From assembly GCA_025677835.1 (NCBI GenBank), contig JAIXMR010000001.1, forward strand, positions 310,001-374,000: 64,000 bases of DNA. Reading direction: 5' to 3'. Source of the DNA: Sporodiniella umbellata. Taxonomy: Eukaryota > Mucoromycota > Mucoromycetes > Mucorales > Rhizopodaceae. The notes beneath the pieces were generated by a model. The model searched no databases, was not told the DNA's origin, and saw only the letters and a list, made by a program, of their open reading frames with translations. The position numbers were made by a program, and so were the translations under genes. This document shows positions 38,799-51,838 of this stretch, piece after piece; positions within the stretch are counted from its first letter, which is position 1; each line of letters begins with the position of its first letter.

Positions 38799-41202
38799 CT
38801 ATTTATCTATTTTGCTAATTTCTAATGCATAGCGAAGCTCTTCGTCAATTTCTTCTTCCTGTGACATACTACCGTTCGTATTGTCAGTAGACTCAGCTGC
38901 GTGTTTTTGTGTGCTGTTTTCATTTCTGTCGTAGTCATTACTAGCGGAACCATTCTGTTTGTGACTGTCGTCTAAGCTAGCAATGACTGCTTTAAGCAGC
39001 CCATCGTCTTCGTCCTCTACGTAAACATAACCAGGCTCTATTGTAGGCGCAACAGGGCTTTGGGAATCATCTTGAGATATCATGAGTGCATAGTGCAGCA
39101 TTTCTTCGTCTGAAAGTCCCTCCATAGTCAGCTTGCTGATCTTCTGTTCGTGTTTTTGGCGTTCTTTTTTTTCTGATTCCAATTTTTGTATAGACTCTTT
39201 CATTTCTCTACCTATTTCAGACCGATGTCTATCGCGTACATTTCCGCTTACGCCTTTTCCTTTAGGCAACAAGTGTCGACGATCTATTGAAAATAACAGT
39301 TGTCAAAAAATGGTGGCGATCAACTATACTTTTCTTACTTAACAGCTGTTTGGCAGGTGAGAAGTCCCACGTTTTGACCTGGTGTCCTATCGTAGCTATG
39401 CCTTGGTACTCGTTACACCAAATATTTTTTACACGCATTATGTTCATGTCAGAACGGTCTACAGGAGCATTTTTAGGTATTTTGTTCCCAAAAGTATGAA
39501 TGTTAGTGCCTGTGAGGGGATCCCATACTCGGATCCATCCGTCATCGCTTCCCGTTACAACCTTAAACCCATCAACGTAAATGCTGCTAATAGCCACCAT
39601 ATGGCCTTCGCTTAGTGTATGTACAGGCCTCACTTTCCCATCTTGATTTGTTTCGTTTCCATCCCATAAGCAAATTACTCCCATGTTATCTCCTGTCACT
39701 AGCAAACGAGATGACCTACCGGATAGGAAAGGTTGTACAGGCGAGTTCTGCCCCGAAGATCTGGGACTGGACAAATGTATAATGTTCCCCTTTCTTTGGT
39801 TCTTGGGTTTGGGTTTTAAAGCCTCTTCAAGAGAAATTGTACTAGAGCAAGAGGTATCCCAACTCATACAAGTAATCGAATTCCCAGGGCTATGTCCTTC
39901 TCCATAGATTGCTTTACATACTCCAGTATCAACACAGTACTTTCTAAGTTCTGTGTGGCCTGTATATGAGACCACAATGGTATTCGTATCACTGTCGTAC
40001 AAAATGGTATTGATATGCAAAGTAGTATTGTCGGCAACGAATGGCAAAATCTTTAGTTTTTTTTCGTTAACTTCCCTTGCAAATTTATCCCGACGAACTT
40101 GGTCCCATTGATGTCTGCTTTCTTGTAACAGCTGATTGATGTTAATGCTCCAAAGGACGATACTTCCATCACTATATCCAGCAATTATCTTTTGATTTCC
40201 AGCCACTTTCAAAGTAGTAGGGTAAGATAGTGTCGAAGAACCAGGTAGAGTCCATGAGCATGATGTAGTAGAGATATTCCAAATCTTAATATCTCCGTTT
40301 TCAGCACCACTGACAACTATATCTGGTATATTCGAAGGAAGTGCAAGAACTTTGACTGCTCCTTGGTGAAATCCCGAAAATGTCTTTAGTCGACTAGCTA
40401 CATTTGTACTTGTCTTGGTTCTAACCAAGAGAGTAACATATCCAGTGAGGTGTCCCCAGGCGATGCGGTCTTTACTGACATATGTTGCGGACACCTGTAT
40501 AGGGATGTGCTCAGCCGTACTATAGAAAAAATGGCGATCCACTTTCCCTGTTGAAGAGTTACATTTGGCAGCTATTCCGTTTTCAGTACTAGCTACAAAA
40601 GCACTCGAATCTTCAAAGTCAATATACATTGAATCTAAAGACCCTATTTTAGGATAAAACGACAAAACTGATCCGCGATTTTTTGTCCATTTTCTATAAC
40701 ACAGTCAATAAAAGCCGTTTCTTTATATATATAGGATTTACTGTACCTGACAATGTGGGTGCGTAAAATGTATTCGTTCTTCCAGCTTTCGGAACTTAAT
40801 CTTTGAAATGGCAATCTACCAAAATATGATATAAAGGCATTTTTCCCTAATCAATACCCGATTAGTCAGGAGATCTAAAAGAGAATGAGCGCTTACAGCA
40901 ATTATCGTCGTTGAGAATGCGTCTCCAATAATGACACACTTTCCCAGCGTTATGCAAATTTAGTGGATCCAATCTTGAGAAAATGTGTGTCAAAACTTCT
41001 GCCGAAAGTTTGTGAATAAAACACGATTCACTATATATGTCGTTGTTAATGTTTTTGCGACCTAAGCTTTTTTCTACCTTTGGTCTTGTTTTGATTGTGT
41101 TGACAGCTCATATTTGTTTAATGAATAATTAAGTGGAGGTTTTTTTTTAATTGGGTCTGTTTCCTGATTTGTTATTTTGGTATTGTCGTTGTCGAAAGAC
41201 AT
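38799..41202 (-). CDS. UFO1: F-box/WD40/UIM protein (Ufo1/Pof10-like SCF substrate adaptor)
   Basis: Exons 41202-41078, 41030-40897, 40846-40747, 40693-39339, 39283-38799; 732 aa. Seen: an F-box (about 46-90, KLSAEVLTHIFSRLDPLNLH...VCHYWRRILNDDN), the connecting segment SYFGRLPFQRLSSESWKNEY, WD40 repeats (about 150-565, e.g. VVSGAENGDIKIWN, VVTGSDDGWIRVWDPLTG), and three C-terminal UIM-like helices (SDEEMLHYALMISQ near 628, DDGLLKAVIASLDD near 662, IDEELRYALEISK near 716). F-box + WD40 + UIMs is the architecture of yeast Ufo1, which recruits substrates such as Ho to SCF and Cdc48/Ddi1. The start is the ATG whose exon joins the F-box exon in phase. Substrate unknown. Confidence 0.92.
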
Positions 41203-44200
41203 GAATTTGTTGATGTTTGTAAAAATCTAAAAGGTAATTCTTTTGAGGCAAACTTTCTAAATATGATTTTTCTTGAGTCAAGAAAAAAAAAAGCGATTGC
41301 GTTTCGAGTATATTAGAATGTAATAAGTAATAGGCTAATAAGAGCACTTTTTTTTTTGCAAAAGCATTTGACAGCCTTGCCGCAGCGTATTCCAAAAGAT
41401 TTCAATCCCAGCGTCCAACAAAACGATCTGTTATGCTACAACCGACAAACAGCTATAATAAAACAGATGCCTACCATCAAAATTCAAGTTGTGAGCTCAA
41501 ATTTCTAAAATAAAAGCTGACTTTTTCCGATGACTTTTGATGTTTTATTGAGCTGAAAAAAAAAAAAAAAGAAAAAAAGCAACGTCTCAACAATAGCGTC
41601 CCAATGTTCTGTAATGCTTTTGGCTGTTTTGTTTAGAATTGTATTGAATAGGTCTTTGCTATTTTTTTTATTTGGTGTATGGTAACAAACTAGGTATAGT
41701 ATATGGCTCTACGTACACTAAATATGACAAGAGCTATTTTAAAGGAATCGTTTCGCTTCCACTTTTTGTGGATAGGCGATTTGATTACAATATTATATAT
41801 TACGATGGAAGCCAACTACTGCCTGCTCTTTCCGCACAGAAGCTTGAAAGGGCCGAATTTGGATTTGATCGATTTCACTACAAAACCTCTTTCGTGCCGA
41901 TAACACAAGTACTGTTTTTATTTTTGCGACAACTTGGTTTTTTTTTCTCTTATTAAACGACATGATGTGCTTAGGGCTTAAAATGCCAGCAGCTGAAATT
42001 GTGTATGGATTAGTAAGTCTATATAGAGACTTTATCTAGACTCCATGATCAAAAGGTGATGACATTTATTCAAATAGACTATTATAAACCGTGTAACGGC
42101 TAGAAACCAAAGAAAGACAATGTTGTACCAATCTTTGCTCGATTGTTTCATTGTTTTTTAAACATAATACATACGAATAAGACAACCAGTCCCATTTGAA
42201 CAAAAAATTCAAGCGCAGCCATACTCTATTGGTCTAAGCTGCTCGACTAGAAACAGGCTTATTCTTGCTAAAGCCCCTTATACACGTCAAGTGTAGCAAG
42301 TATATGTTGCTGCTTTACCTCAGCATGCTTAGTTGTCTTCTGTGGCTTCGTTTCTTGTTAGCAAAAAAACTTCACCGTTTTGGCTTTCTTCTATCGATGG
42401 TGAATATAGATTAGGTAAGCTTATGACTGTTCGTTGTATTTGATATAAGGAGTGTATAGTTTCTTTAATTCAGACTACTTATACATGCTATCCACTATCT
42501 TAGTTCTGTAGAGATGATATCATAGCCACGTTTTTATTAGTTTTTTTTTGTAGTGTTTTATTTTGAACTCCGAATGCTTACATTGAAGCAAATGTCGCGC
42601 TACAATAAACTAGAGCGTGTCTGTTTTCAGTCCGTATGTAGTAAATTTTAATTTTCAGTACGTAGCACCAACATAGATTCTTTTTATTATTGTTATTGAA
42701 TTCTCAAAGGTTAAGCATACTTGATTCATTTTCTGCTACTAATTCACTTGATGCTTCAAGTTGTTAGATCGAGAACGTAGTGGGTGGGCAAGTAGTACAA
42801 AAACTATGCAGCGTTTATACTCGCTTCCAAATTAAGTAGGGCAGTTTAGGAATTTAATTTAGAGGCACAGCTACAGCTTGTCTTGGCCAAAAATAAATAT
42901 TTTCTTTTAAAAAAAAAAGTCTATAGAGAACTGTCTTTTTCTTTTTTATGGAGACGAAAAGTACAAAGAAAAAGCGTGATGTTACAACTTGACTTCCTGT
43001 ACTAGTTTGAAAACCTGCGTTTTAGCTTAACTAAACATTTTATGCACGAATCTTTTGCTTATATTCAGATTCGAACTCAAAGTTTATTGACTTCTAAACT
43101 TCAGAGACAAACAGCGAAAGAACCGGCTTCAAGCACTCTAAAGAACAAAAACACGTTGAGTTGGTTATGCAACAGTTAGCGTACTCATGTGATTGGTCAT
43201 ATACTTTAGCTTGGAATAGTGTTGTTCGCCATATACTGAATAGCTAAAACCTTTTTCTGGTTATTCACTGACGTCAAAGGGCGTTTTTTCTACATCTATG
43301 TTTCTGTACATCTTGATTACAGTTGGTGTCTTGTTAGTACTGTATGACTTTTTGTAGCAAAAAAGTAAAAACAACTGGCCGTGAGCGATTGAATGCTTAT
43401 ATGTTTTGGTACCTTACTTTTCTATTTTTGTGTACCAAGTCAGCGTTTCTATTCGAGAGAAACTTTTTTATTGACTCTATCTTTTTCTTTTTCTTTGCTT
43501 TTTGTTATTTTTTTTTTTTTGAAGATTATGGGCGAATCTTTTACCTATACCTAGATTAGTAACCCGACCCCGTATGCCTGGTTTAGTAGTAAACACACGT
43601 CAAATGAACACAGGCTTTAAAAAGAGCAAACGAGTTCTCCCTACTTGAGATGACTTGAGAGTAACTAAAGGCTTGTTTGTTTAAATCACAAAACGCTTGG
43701 CATTTACATTTAATTTATTGCCTCTGATACACCCAAATATTGCACATTAAAAACACTATCCCGTGATGCGATTTTCACTTTCTAACCGTTTAGAAGTGTT
43801 TGTATACATTATTGTGGAAGCTTAGTTGCGCTATTATTTTATTAAGTTCTCAAATAACGTATCGGCTTGATAAAAGATAAGTTTGACTCCTTTTATGGTA
43901 TCGGTTTATTTGATGAAGCCTCAGCTTGCATTCTTCTGGCTATTTCTACGTTTCGAAGCTGGCACATATCCTAAAAAAAAAAAAAAAAAAACTTTGGGGT
44001 TTATATCCAAGTGTACCCTGTTGGTTTTCGGGTCTCACGACATTGACGGGGTAACTATTGCTCTTCTCCTGCGCCGTCTCAATAGCTTTCTGCCTTTTGA
44101 ATATTTCAATTGATAGAAAACAAAAGACGCACTGTATGTTTGGGGCATGTTTTACGACATGTTTCATATCTTACCATGTTTCGCCGTTTAGCAAGCAGCA

Positions 44201-44759
44201 GAGAACAATGGAAAAAATTTTTTCAATGTATATTTATATACATCTGAGAATAAAAGCGCGACTAGAGAGCCTATAATTGAATCTGTAAGCGGAGTAAAAT
44301 CAACGTTTATCGTGTAGGAGGCAACACTCAATTATTTTTGGCATAGTGCCGTTTTGCTTTTGGGAAAATAACATTTGCTTTTTAGTAACGGACTTTTGAA
44401 ATTAGCTATCATATTTACCGTTCTTGTTGCTGTAAGAGCAAGCACGCAGAATTGATATCGCGTGTAACTACATTGTAAACGCCGCTTTAATAGTTAGAGC
44501 ATAGAAACCCAAGTGTTTGTGTACGTATTTTTCTTTTCTTCTCTTTTTGATCAGGCCTCTGTTTATTTTTTTAAGCTATTTTTTCACTTTTTTTTTTTTT
44601 TTTTTCTTCTTCTACATCAGCCAATCTTTCTCCTCTTGCTTTGAGCTTTAAAAATAGAAAAACAGCTCTTTCTTTTGACACAAAGAGGAAAGAAGGCAAC
44701 AATAAGCATTCAATATAACCGAAAAATTAGTCCAATTTCCCTTCGGGGACCGTTTAGTA
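41203..44759. other. long intergenic region without a supported gene
   Basis: About 3.5 kb upstream of both the F-box gene (-) and the zinc-finger gene (+), so both promoters should be here. ORFs at 41672-41956, 43344-43559 and 43883-44113 lack any recognised domain. No repeat partner was noticed in the window. A pyrimidine-rich stretch (44525-44670) lies just upstream of the zinc-finger gene. Confidence 0.5.
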
Positions 44760-45817
44760 ATGGATTTGCACAAGCAGTCTCAGGAACAAAATATGGCTAT
44801 TGACTTAAATACCCAATCGTTGAACTCAGTAGAACATAATTATTATCAAAATCATTTCAATGAAAGGGCATTGGATAGCTCACAAGTCGGTGCGCATCAA
44901 GGACAGTCTTTGTTTGAACAAGAGCATCAACAGCGTTTAATGACTGCGATATCTGACAACAACAATCCCAATTTAAACAACAGTAATAGTAGCAGTGCTA
45001 CCTCTACCCCTTTACCGCAATCTTATCCAGCTAGCAATTCTGACATGATGTCAGTCCATACAGTTCTCTCCCAGCAATCTGCCGAAATGAATGGACTGCC
45101 AATGCCCAGTCCCAAAATTAACGGAACTATGACATCAGGCACCCCACAAAGCTTAGACCATGGTCTTGGTCAAAACCCTTTATCTCTAAATAACTCCCCT
45201 AATCTCAGAATACATTCCAATGTTATTTCCATTGTAAACATTTAGAGTTTTCCTAATTCATACTCACCTTGTATTATAAATAGAATAATCCTAATTCGTT
45301 ATCTTCAACCCCTTTATCTATTCCGAGTAACAAAGTGCCCAATGGTCTGGGTATCACCCATGATAGCATGTATGGTATTGGCTCTCCATCAAGCGGTATG
45401 GACATCAATCAATCGCCCTCGTTTGCTTACTCAGAACACTCAATGCAGCAAGCGTCAAACCACGTGGAAACGCAACTGCAGGGTCAAGCTCCACCTGAGC
45501 TTCAGCTACAAACCCCACAGGAGTCGCTTATCATAGACCCCCAGGCTAGTGCTGAACACCGTCAAATAATTTCTTCCCATCACAATCATTTAGTTGCTGC
45601 TCAAAACCAACGCGCTATAGAAGAAGAGCAGGAACGCATTGCAGCAGCAGCTCAGCAAGTCATGGCCCAGCATATGGCTCAACAGTATGCCATGTTGCAA
45701 AATCCTAATGAGAGCTTGCTACAACAACATTCATCAGCTGATCATCTACTGCAACAACAACAGCAACAGCAACAACAGCAACAACAGCAGCAGCAGCAAC
45801 AGCAACAACAGCAACAG

Positions 45818-45869
<52 letters not shown>

Positions 45870-46250
45870 AGCAGCAGCAACAACAACAACAACAACAGTC
45901 CAATGGGCCGATGGTTGCTCACCCAACCATTGAACAGTTGCTACAACCTCACCAGGTTAGTGAACAGCTGTTGCAGCACCAGTCTGTAGACCATATAATG
46001 CATCAAGGCCAAACCAATGAAGTAATTATACAACAGCACCCACACATGGAATCAATGATCCCACAGCAGCATTCAACGGAGCACATATTGCAACACCCCT
46101 CAAATGACCATATGTTACAGCGCCCACCGAATGAGCATATGCTACAACATAGACCAACTGAACAGATGATACAACGCAATTCCAACGAACATTTACTACA
46201 GTCATCTTCTGAACACATGTTGCCGCCCCAATCTTCGAATTCTTTAATGC

Positions 46251-46281
<31 letters not shown>

Positions 46282-47764
46282 GCAGCAGCAGCAGCAGCAG
46301 CAACCACCGTTACCATCACAGACAACTGAAAACTTGGCGCACTCTCCTGTTGTTCAGCATCCAATAATGGCTATAAGTAACGAACCACTAGGGCATACCA
46401 TCTTACCTTCGCACGAAGCACCCCATGTGGTTCTCTCTCAGATGGGTATTTTGAGCCCCTCTGGCGTGCCAAGCCCCAGTGTTGTCAACGCTATGCACGC
46501 CATCAAAGGGACCAATGTTTCGTTGCACAATGCAGTTGTACATCAACAACATCAGGTCCAACACGAGTACGAAAACAACAAACGCCCGCTGGAAAGGCCT
46601 CCTTTTTTAGAGCGTAAGAAATCCCGACGCCACACGGTATCCAACGGGAGCACGCTGAATATTGATACCAAGAACCTGTTGCTGTCCGCCTCGTCTCCCC
46701 GATCGGCTGCAATAGTGCCTTTTACACGTAGCGAAGAAAGGCAAGCGTTTATTGACCAGCAGAAGAAATCGCTAGGGCCAATTGATATTCCACCACCACC
46801 CACATTACAGGAACTGGGCATGGGTTGGACGAACGAAAAGGATTATGATGGGCTGTCCAGAGCCCAGCTTATTTCACGTTTGATTGAGTTGGAAACTCAG
46901 AAAAAGGCCTGTTTAGAGAAAAAAACGACCTCGGAGAGTCCAAGTGTTAGCAGCCAAGAAGCCAAAGCACCTACAGAAGAAGACAGATCGGCAGAAGAGG
47001 AAGAGGAGGAAGAAGAGGAGGAATCTGAAGATCACTCAAAGAGTGAAAAAATGCAGTGCAAATGGAAAGACTGTGGTTTATTTTTTGATGGGTTACAGAA
47101 ACTGATTGCGCATATCAACAGTGAGCACGTGAAGAGTGGAAAAGTAAGACAAAAGATGTTTTTAGGTGTAACCCGAAGCCTGTCTAATTTTTTTTAGCCT
47201 TGTTATTCTTGTGAATGGGAAAATTGCTCGAGAAACGAAAAACCATTTACAAAGCGACACAAAATGTACAATCATCTCCGAACTCATACGGGAGAAAGAC
47301 CGTTTGTGTGTGTTGAGGAGGGCTGCGGGAAGCGCTTTTCTCGACCGGATTCTTTAACTACACACGTCAAAACACATTCGAATGTTCGGCCCTACAAATG
47401 TTCGTTTAAGAGCTGCAACAAAGCTTATTATCACGCAAGGTCTTTGAAAAAACATGAAAAATCACATGAAGCCGTTTCAATGCTTTCAACACCCAACAGC
47501 AGCATACAATTTTCTCATGCTTCAGGTACACCTTATGGACACACTGATTACATTGGCAGTCAGAGTCAGTCGCTTCCTACCTCGCCTCACTATTCACTGC
47601 AATCGCCCGCCCAACATAAGCCCTATACCCCTACCAACAATGTCTTATATTCTCCAGCTGGTATGGTTGAACAACAACAAAATAATGAGCATTTGATCGC
47701 CCAACCACATCAGTTAATGGATTCTGCGAATCACCAACAGGGGTTTGGATACGAAGAGCCATAA
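44760..47764 (+). CDS. GLI/ZIC-type C2H2 zinc-finger transcription factor with polyQ
   Basis: Exons 44760-45233, 45284-47143, 47198-47764; 966 aa. The N-terminal two thirds is Gln/Asn/Ser-rich, with a 49-Gln run (about residues 315-363), a second run of about 18 Gln, and about ten decapeptide-like repeats around them. Then come a basic patch (ERKKSRRHT), a conserved-looking helix (SLGPIDIPPPPTLQELGMGW), a Glu-rich stretch, and four C2H2 fingers (about 745-870): MQCKWKDC...HINSEH, YSCEWENC...HLRTH, VCVEEGCGKRF...HVKTH, KCSFKSCNKAY...HEKSH. The TGERPF and N-V-R-PYK linkers and the Cx4C spacing of the fingers are those of the GLI/ZIC group. Nuclear DNA-binding regulator; targets unknown. The first intron donor could lie slightly upstream (GTTATT at 45218). 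Confidence 0.9.
45752..45898 (+). repeat. CAA/CAG repeat encoding 49 Gln
   Basis: Mixed CAA and CAG codons in an uninterrupted in-frame run inside the zinc-finger gene. A second run lies at about 46249-46302. The mixture of codons argues for an old, partly stabilised tract. Such tracts are length-polymorphic and hard to assemble. Confidence 0.92.
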
Positions 47765-47934
47765 CAAAAATCCTTCAATATAAAATATGTTTACATAAAC
47801 CCAGATCTGTCCACTATCTTTACGCTAAAGTATTTATGTATAACTCCTCTCCAAAATAACGCGCCGCCAATTGCCTTTTGTTTTTATTGTTACTTTTTGT
47901 TATTCATGGCGATTATTCTGAGTGCACACAATGA

Positions 47935-48478
47935 AAACACTAAAAACAAGTTTTCATTGAGATTTAACTGTCGCAACCATGTTGGTCACTTGCTATTGTT
48001 AACGCTGGTATGTACGTTAGTAGGCTTTGGGAAGAACACCAGACAGAAGGGTTTTTTTTTTTAAAAAAAAAAAAAGGTAGTCAGCCAAGACCATAGGAAC
48101 CAACCATATAGCACAATATAAACCAAAGTACAAAAGCTGCGCACACATGTCTCAAAGCGCGCTTCCTCTCTTTGTTCCTTTTTTTTTTTTTACAGCTTAC
48201 TACAATATACTTGGAATCTATTGGTTCCTATTGGCAATTGCATGTCATAGCTATGATAACATACTGGTTACAACCTATCATTCTTGAAGTCTCTCTTTTT
48301 TTTTTTTTTTTTTTTTGGTTACGAGAACCTAGAAAGGGAAGATTGTATCCCAACGTTACCAGATCTTGTGCTATACAGGCAGCTATGTAAAAGAAAGACC
48401 ATCCCACTAAAAGCGCTCAGCACTGAATTGCTAAAAAAAAAAAAAAAAAAAGTACAAATCTGAGACCTATCAAGAGTA
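47935..48478 (+). repeat. inverted repeat 2, left arm
   Basis: The reverse complement matches 51293-51838 at very high identity, e.g. around GCAACCATGTTGGTCACTTG, CATGTCATAGCTATGATAAC and GAGACCTATC. Homopolymer lengths differ. It starts about 170 bp downstream of the zinc-finger gene stop and includes a T(n)A(n) junction (48051-48075). No coding potential is shared between the arms. Confidence 0.88.
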
Positions 48479-48479
48479 C

Positions 48480-49425
48480 TTCAAAACCATTCAACCAAAA
48501 GGCCTTCAAGATTGTTCATAGACTAGCGAATAAGAAACCAACCCTTTAAATCTCGTACACCATTTTTTGAGGTGCATTAGAGGTTAAATCGAGGCATAGC
48601 AGCAGCATAACACAACTGCTGCTGCTTACCCATTGGAAGTTCACGTGCGTGCCAACCGGTTACCTCAGAGATTCGTACTAACATTCCAGCTACCAACATC
48701 AGCTTTCAAACCCCATCGCCGCCCAACTGTCAGGCCTCTATCTCACTCAATTAGGAGTGATTTGGTCCTGAGCTTCCAATAAGCCTGGAAGCCGCCACAG
48801 TCTTTCGTTGTATCTTGTCATCAGATCATGATAACAAACAAGAACTGGTTTGTCATAAAATTGCGGTAAGACTCAGTTGTAGTCAATCTTTTATATGTAC
48901 GTATGTACACACGCGTTGAGTTGCAAGTGGTCCATCAGGGTGACTCGGTCCTTCCAAGGCAAACCACCAACAAAAATAGATGGGGTTCTCGGCAGCCGTC
49001 TGAAAAAAAAGCGGAACATGATAAAGAAAAATATAGTAAAAGACGCGCTTCTCTATCTTTTTTATGTCTTTTTCTCAAAACAAAACGGCTTAGGAAAGAC
49101 CTAGTCGTTTTCTCATCTATTGTTTACGCTCTTCTTGTTTTTCAACTTACACAAGAAAAACTGGAAACCAATCTCACATGTTTACTGCTTCCCTTATGTC
49201 ATTTGATATATAACAGGAGTCATGATGCACGCTCTTAGACATGTATAAAAGTACGTAGCGTCTGTTTGCTTTTTTTACAGCGTACTTGAAAGAGGTCTTT
49301 CTGCAATAACACAACTCGTAATACTTGGCATCAGGAAGACGATTGTTATCGTTTTTTTCTTCTTAGACGTACAAACAAGTCAAAGGCAAAGATAACTCTT
49401 TTTTTTTTTTATTTGAACGGTTCTT
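48480..49425 (-). repeat. dispersed repeat, copy B
   Basis: Inverted partner of 640-1605. It begins directly at the inner edge of the left arm of inverted repeat 2 and runs into the spacer. The closest identity lies at 48500-49110, as in copy A. The short ORFs here differ in frame from those of copy A. Confidence 0.75.
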
Positions 49426-51292
49426 AAGCAAGTGAGTTATTCTTGAAATTTGAGGAAGCCAGTAAAAAAACACCATTGTCTTCGAATGTTGTTTGTACTG
49501 TTATATAGATGATCCTAGATAATCTTTAGGAAGGATTTAACTTTTATTTTAAAGAGTCGCGCTCTATAAGATATAATAAAGGACTTGAATCAAAATGAAG
49601 CAAAGAGCTACAAATAATTGAGGGTTGGAAAACACCTCATAGCCGAATTTAATGTTTTGGTTCTGTCGTCTTCAGCTCCGCAGTAGGCTTAATAAAGATG
49701 ATTAACTACGATATGTTGTTGTTCATGCTCTACATTTTCGTTCAAGCCGTCTACTCAAGTCGTATAGCCTCTCATAAAAGACTGATATGCTTATTGAGCT
49801 GCAAAATACTTGTTATCTCTCTCAGGGTTCTGAGCTTCAGACCGAAAAAGGGCCGTTGTACCAAATATCCCAGATTTTGTTGTATATACTGGTTTGAATG
49901 ATTCTTCGATAATTTTCGTTTGACAAGCCCCAAGCTTTGAATTTTAAAATGTGGTATATGGCTACAGTGATGTAGGGTTGACCAAGGAAATAGACGTTAT
50001 TGTAAGGTTACTTTGTAAATATTAACCGTACAATATGTTTGTGCCTACACAGAATTTCCACGAAAAGAAAAAGCTCTTGGTAATACTTGCTCAGCATATT
50101 CCAAAAACACTAGGATACGATAATAGTATGAAGATATTCTAAGAAAGCTTGTTTCAAAAGGTGTTCTATAAAAATTAGAGGCAAAAGAGTTATGTGTGGT
50201 ACGCATTTCGATAACGCTATGTTCTGCCTGTCACACAGGCGAGACAGCTTTGTTGGGACACAACGCGAGTTTAGGTTTATATTTTTACCGATATAAAGCT
50301 GGCCGAACTACTGAGTTTATTAAAGACTTTTGTTTGAAAAAAAGGCAGAAGGTAGTTGTATATTCATATACAGGTGTTCTTTCGTATTGCGGCAACTTTA
50401 AAGTGTGTAGTTTTTCTAAACTGTAAAGAGCGTGTTAGTGCAAAGAGTAATAATCCAAGTTCTAAAACCGAAACGATTCTATATCTCTGTTGCATTCTCA
50501 GACTTCACCAAAGCCAAGTGGATAGATATTCATACTGTAACCCAAGACAATAGAAAACAATTTGAACTACAATAGCAGATTGGGAAAGTGAAAAAAAGCA
50601 GGTAAATCCAGTTGTATGAAATTCAACAATAGAAAATACTGTGTAACTATCTAGCAGAATCCTGAATCGTTAGATCAAGACTTTTAATAAAGACTGCCCA
50701 CTTAAGTTTCTATTGAAAAAAAAAAATGCTTTGTACAGACCTTTTCTTGTTTTTGTATCCAGGTATAACAATCTTTAGGAGGGGAGGGGAGGGGTTATTG
50801 ACCGTTTTATCGAAAGTTCAAGTTAGGTTTCCAAAAAAAACTATACTTTAATCGTTTATGTAAAAAGCCCAATATTGGTTATTGTCTACAAAATACATTC
50901 GGCTTGTATCAAAACTAAGGCAATGTCTCTTCTACAACAAATACTACAAAAGATGTTGTAATATATAGTTCAGTAGAGCATCCATAAATAAAAACAAACA
51001 CATTTACAAAGTATTGAATAGACAATTTTAAACGCATTATACTGTAAGCTAAAAAATTGAGAAGTGTTGTGTATTTTTGATAATGTATATCTTAACGGTA
51101 ATTTATCAAGGCCTAGTGACCTATTGATTCTTTCTGTCATCATAAACTGTTCGCACAAGTTTCTTGTTTAACTTTCTGCGGATTCGACACATCAAGTACC
51201 AATCGTGTTTATTTTTGTAAAGTGAACATCAAGTTCTCGCCGCTATGCGTTTCTGAGCGTTTCCAGTACGAATCCAGTCTTTAGGGAATTGT
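49426..51292. other. spacer of inverted repeat 2, no gene seen
   Basis: About 1.9 kb with only short unsupported ORFs (e.g. 50196-50426, 50970-51158). Confidence 0.5.
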
Positions 51293-51838
51293 AAATACTC
51301 TCGATAGGTCTCAGATTTGGACTTTTTTTTTTTTTTTAGCAATTCAGTGCTGAGCGCTTTTAGTGGGATGGTCTTTCTTTTACATAGTTGCCTGTATAGC
51401 ACAAGATCTGGTAACGTTGGGATACAATCTTCCCTTTCTAGGTTCTCGTAACCAAAAAAAAAAAAAAAAAAAAAAGAGAGACTTCAAGAATGATAGGTTG
51501 TAACCAGTATGTTATCATAGCTATGACATGCAATTGCCAATAGGAACCAATAGATTCCAAGTATATTGTAGTAAGCTGTAAAAAAAAAAAAAAAGGAACA
51601 AAGAGAGGAAGCGCGCTTTGAGACATGTGTGCGCAGCTTTTGTACTTTGGTTTATATTGTGCTATATGGTTGGTTCCTATGGTCTTGGCTGACTACCTTT
51701 TTTTTTTTTAAAAAAAAAAAAACCTTCTGTCTGGTGTTCTTCCCAAAGCCTATTAACGTACATACCAGCGTTAACAATAGCAAGTGACCAACATGGTTGC
51801 GACAATTAAATCTCAACAAGAACTTAGTGTTACTAACC
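51293..51838 (-). repeat. inverted repeat 2, right arm
   Basis: Inverted copy of 47935-48478. The outer ends both contain AACACTA followed by a diverging stretch and then TTGAGATTTAA, which marks the outer limit of close similarity. Confidence 0.88.

Noticed and set aside
41672..41956. Plus-strand ORF of 94 aa
   Set aside because: No domain, no supported neighbouring exon, and ends in a T-rich stretch. Likely chance.
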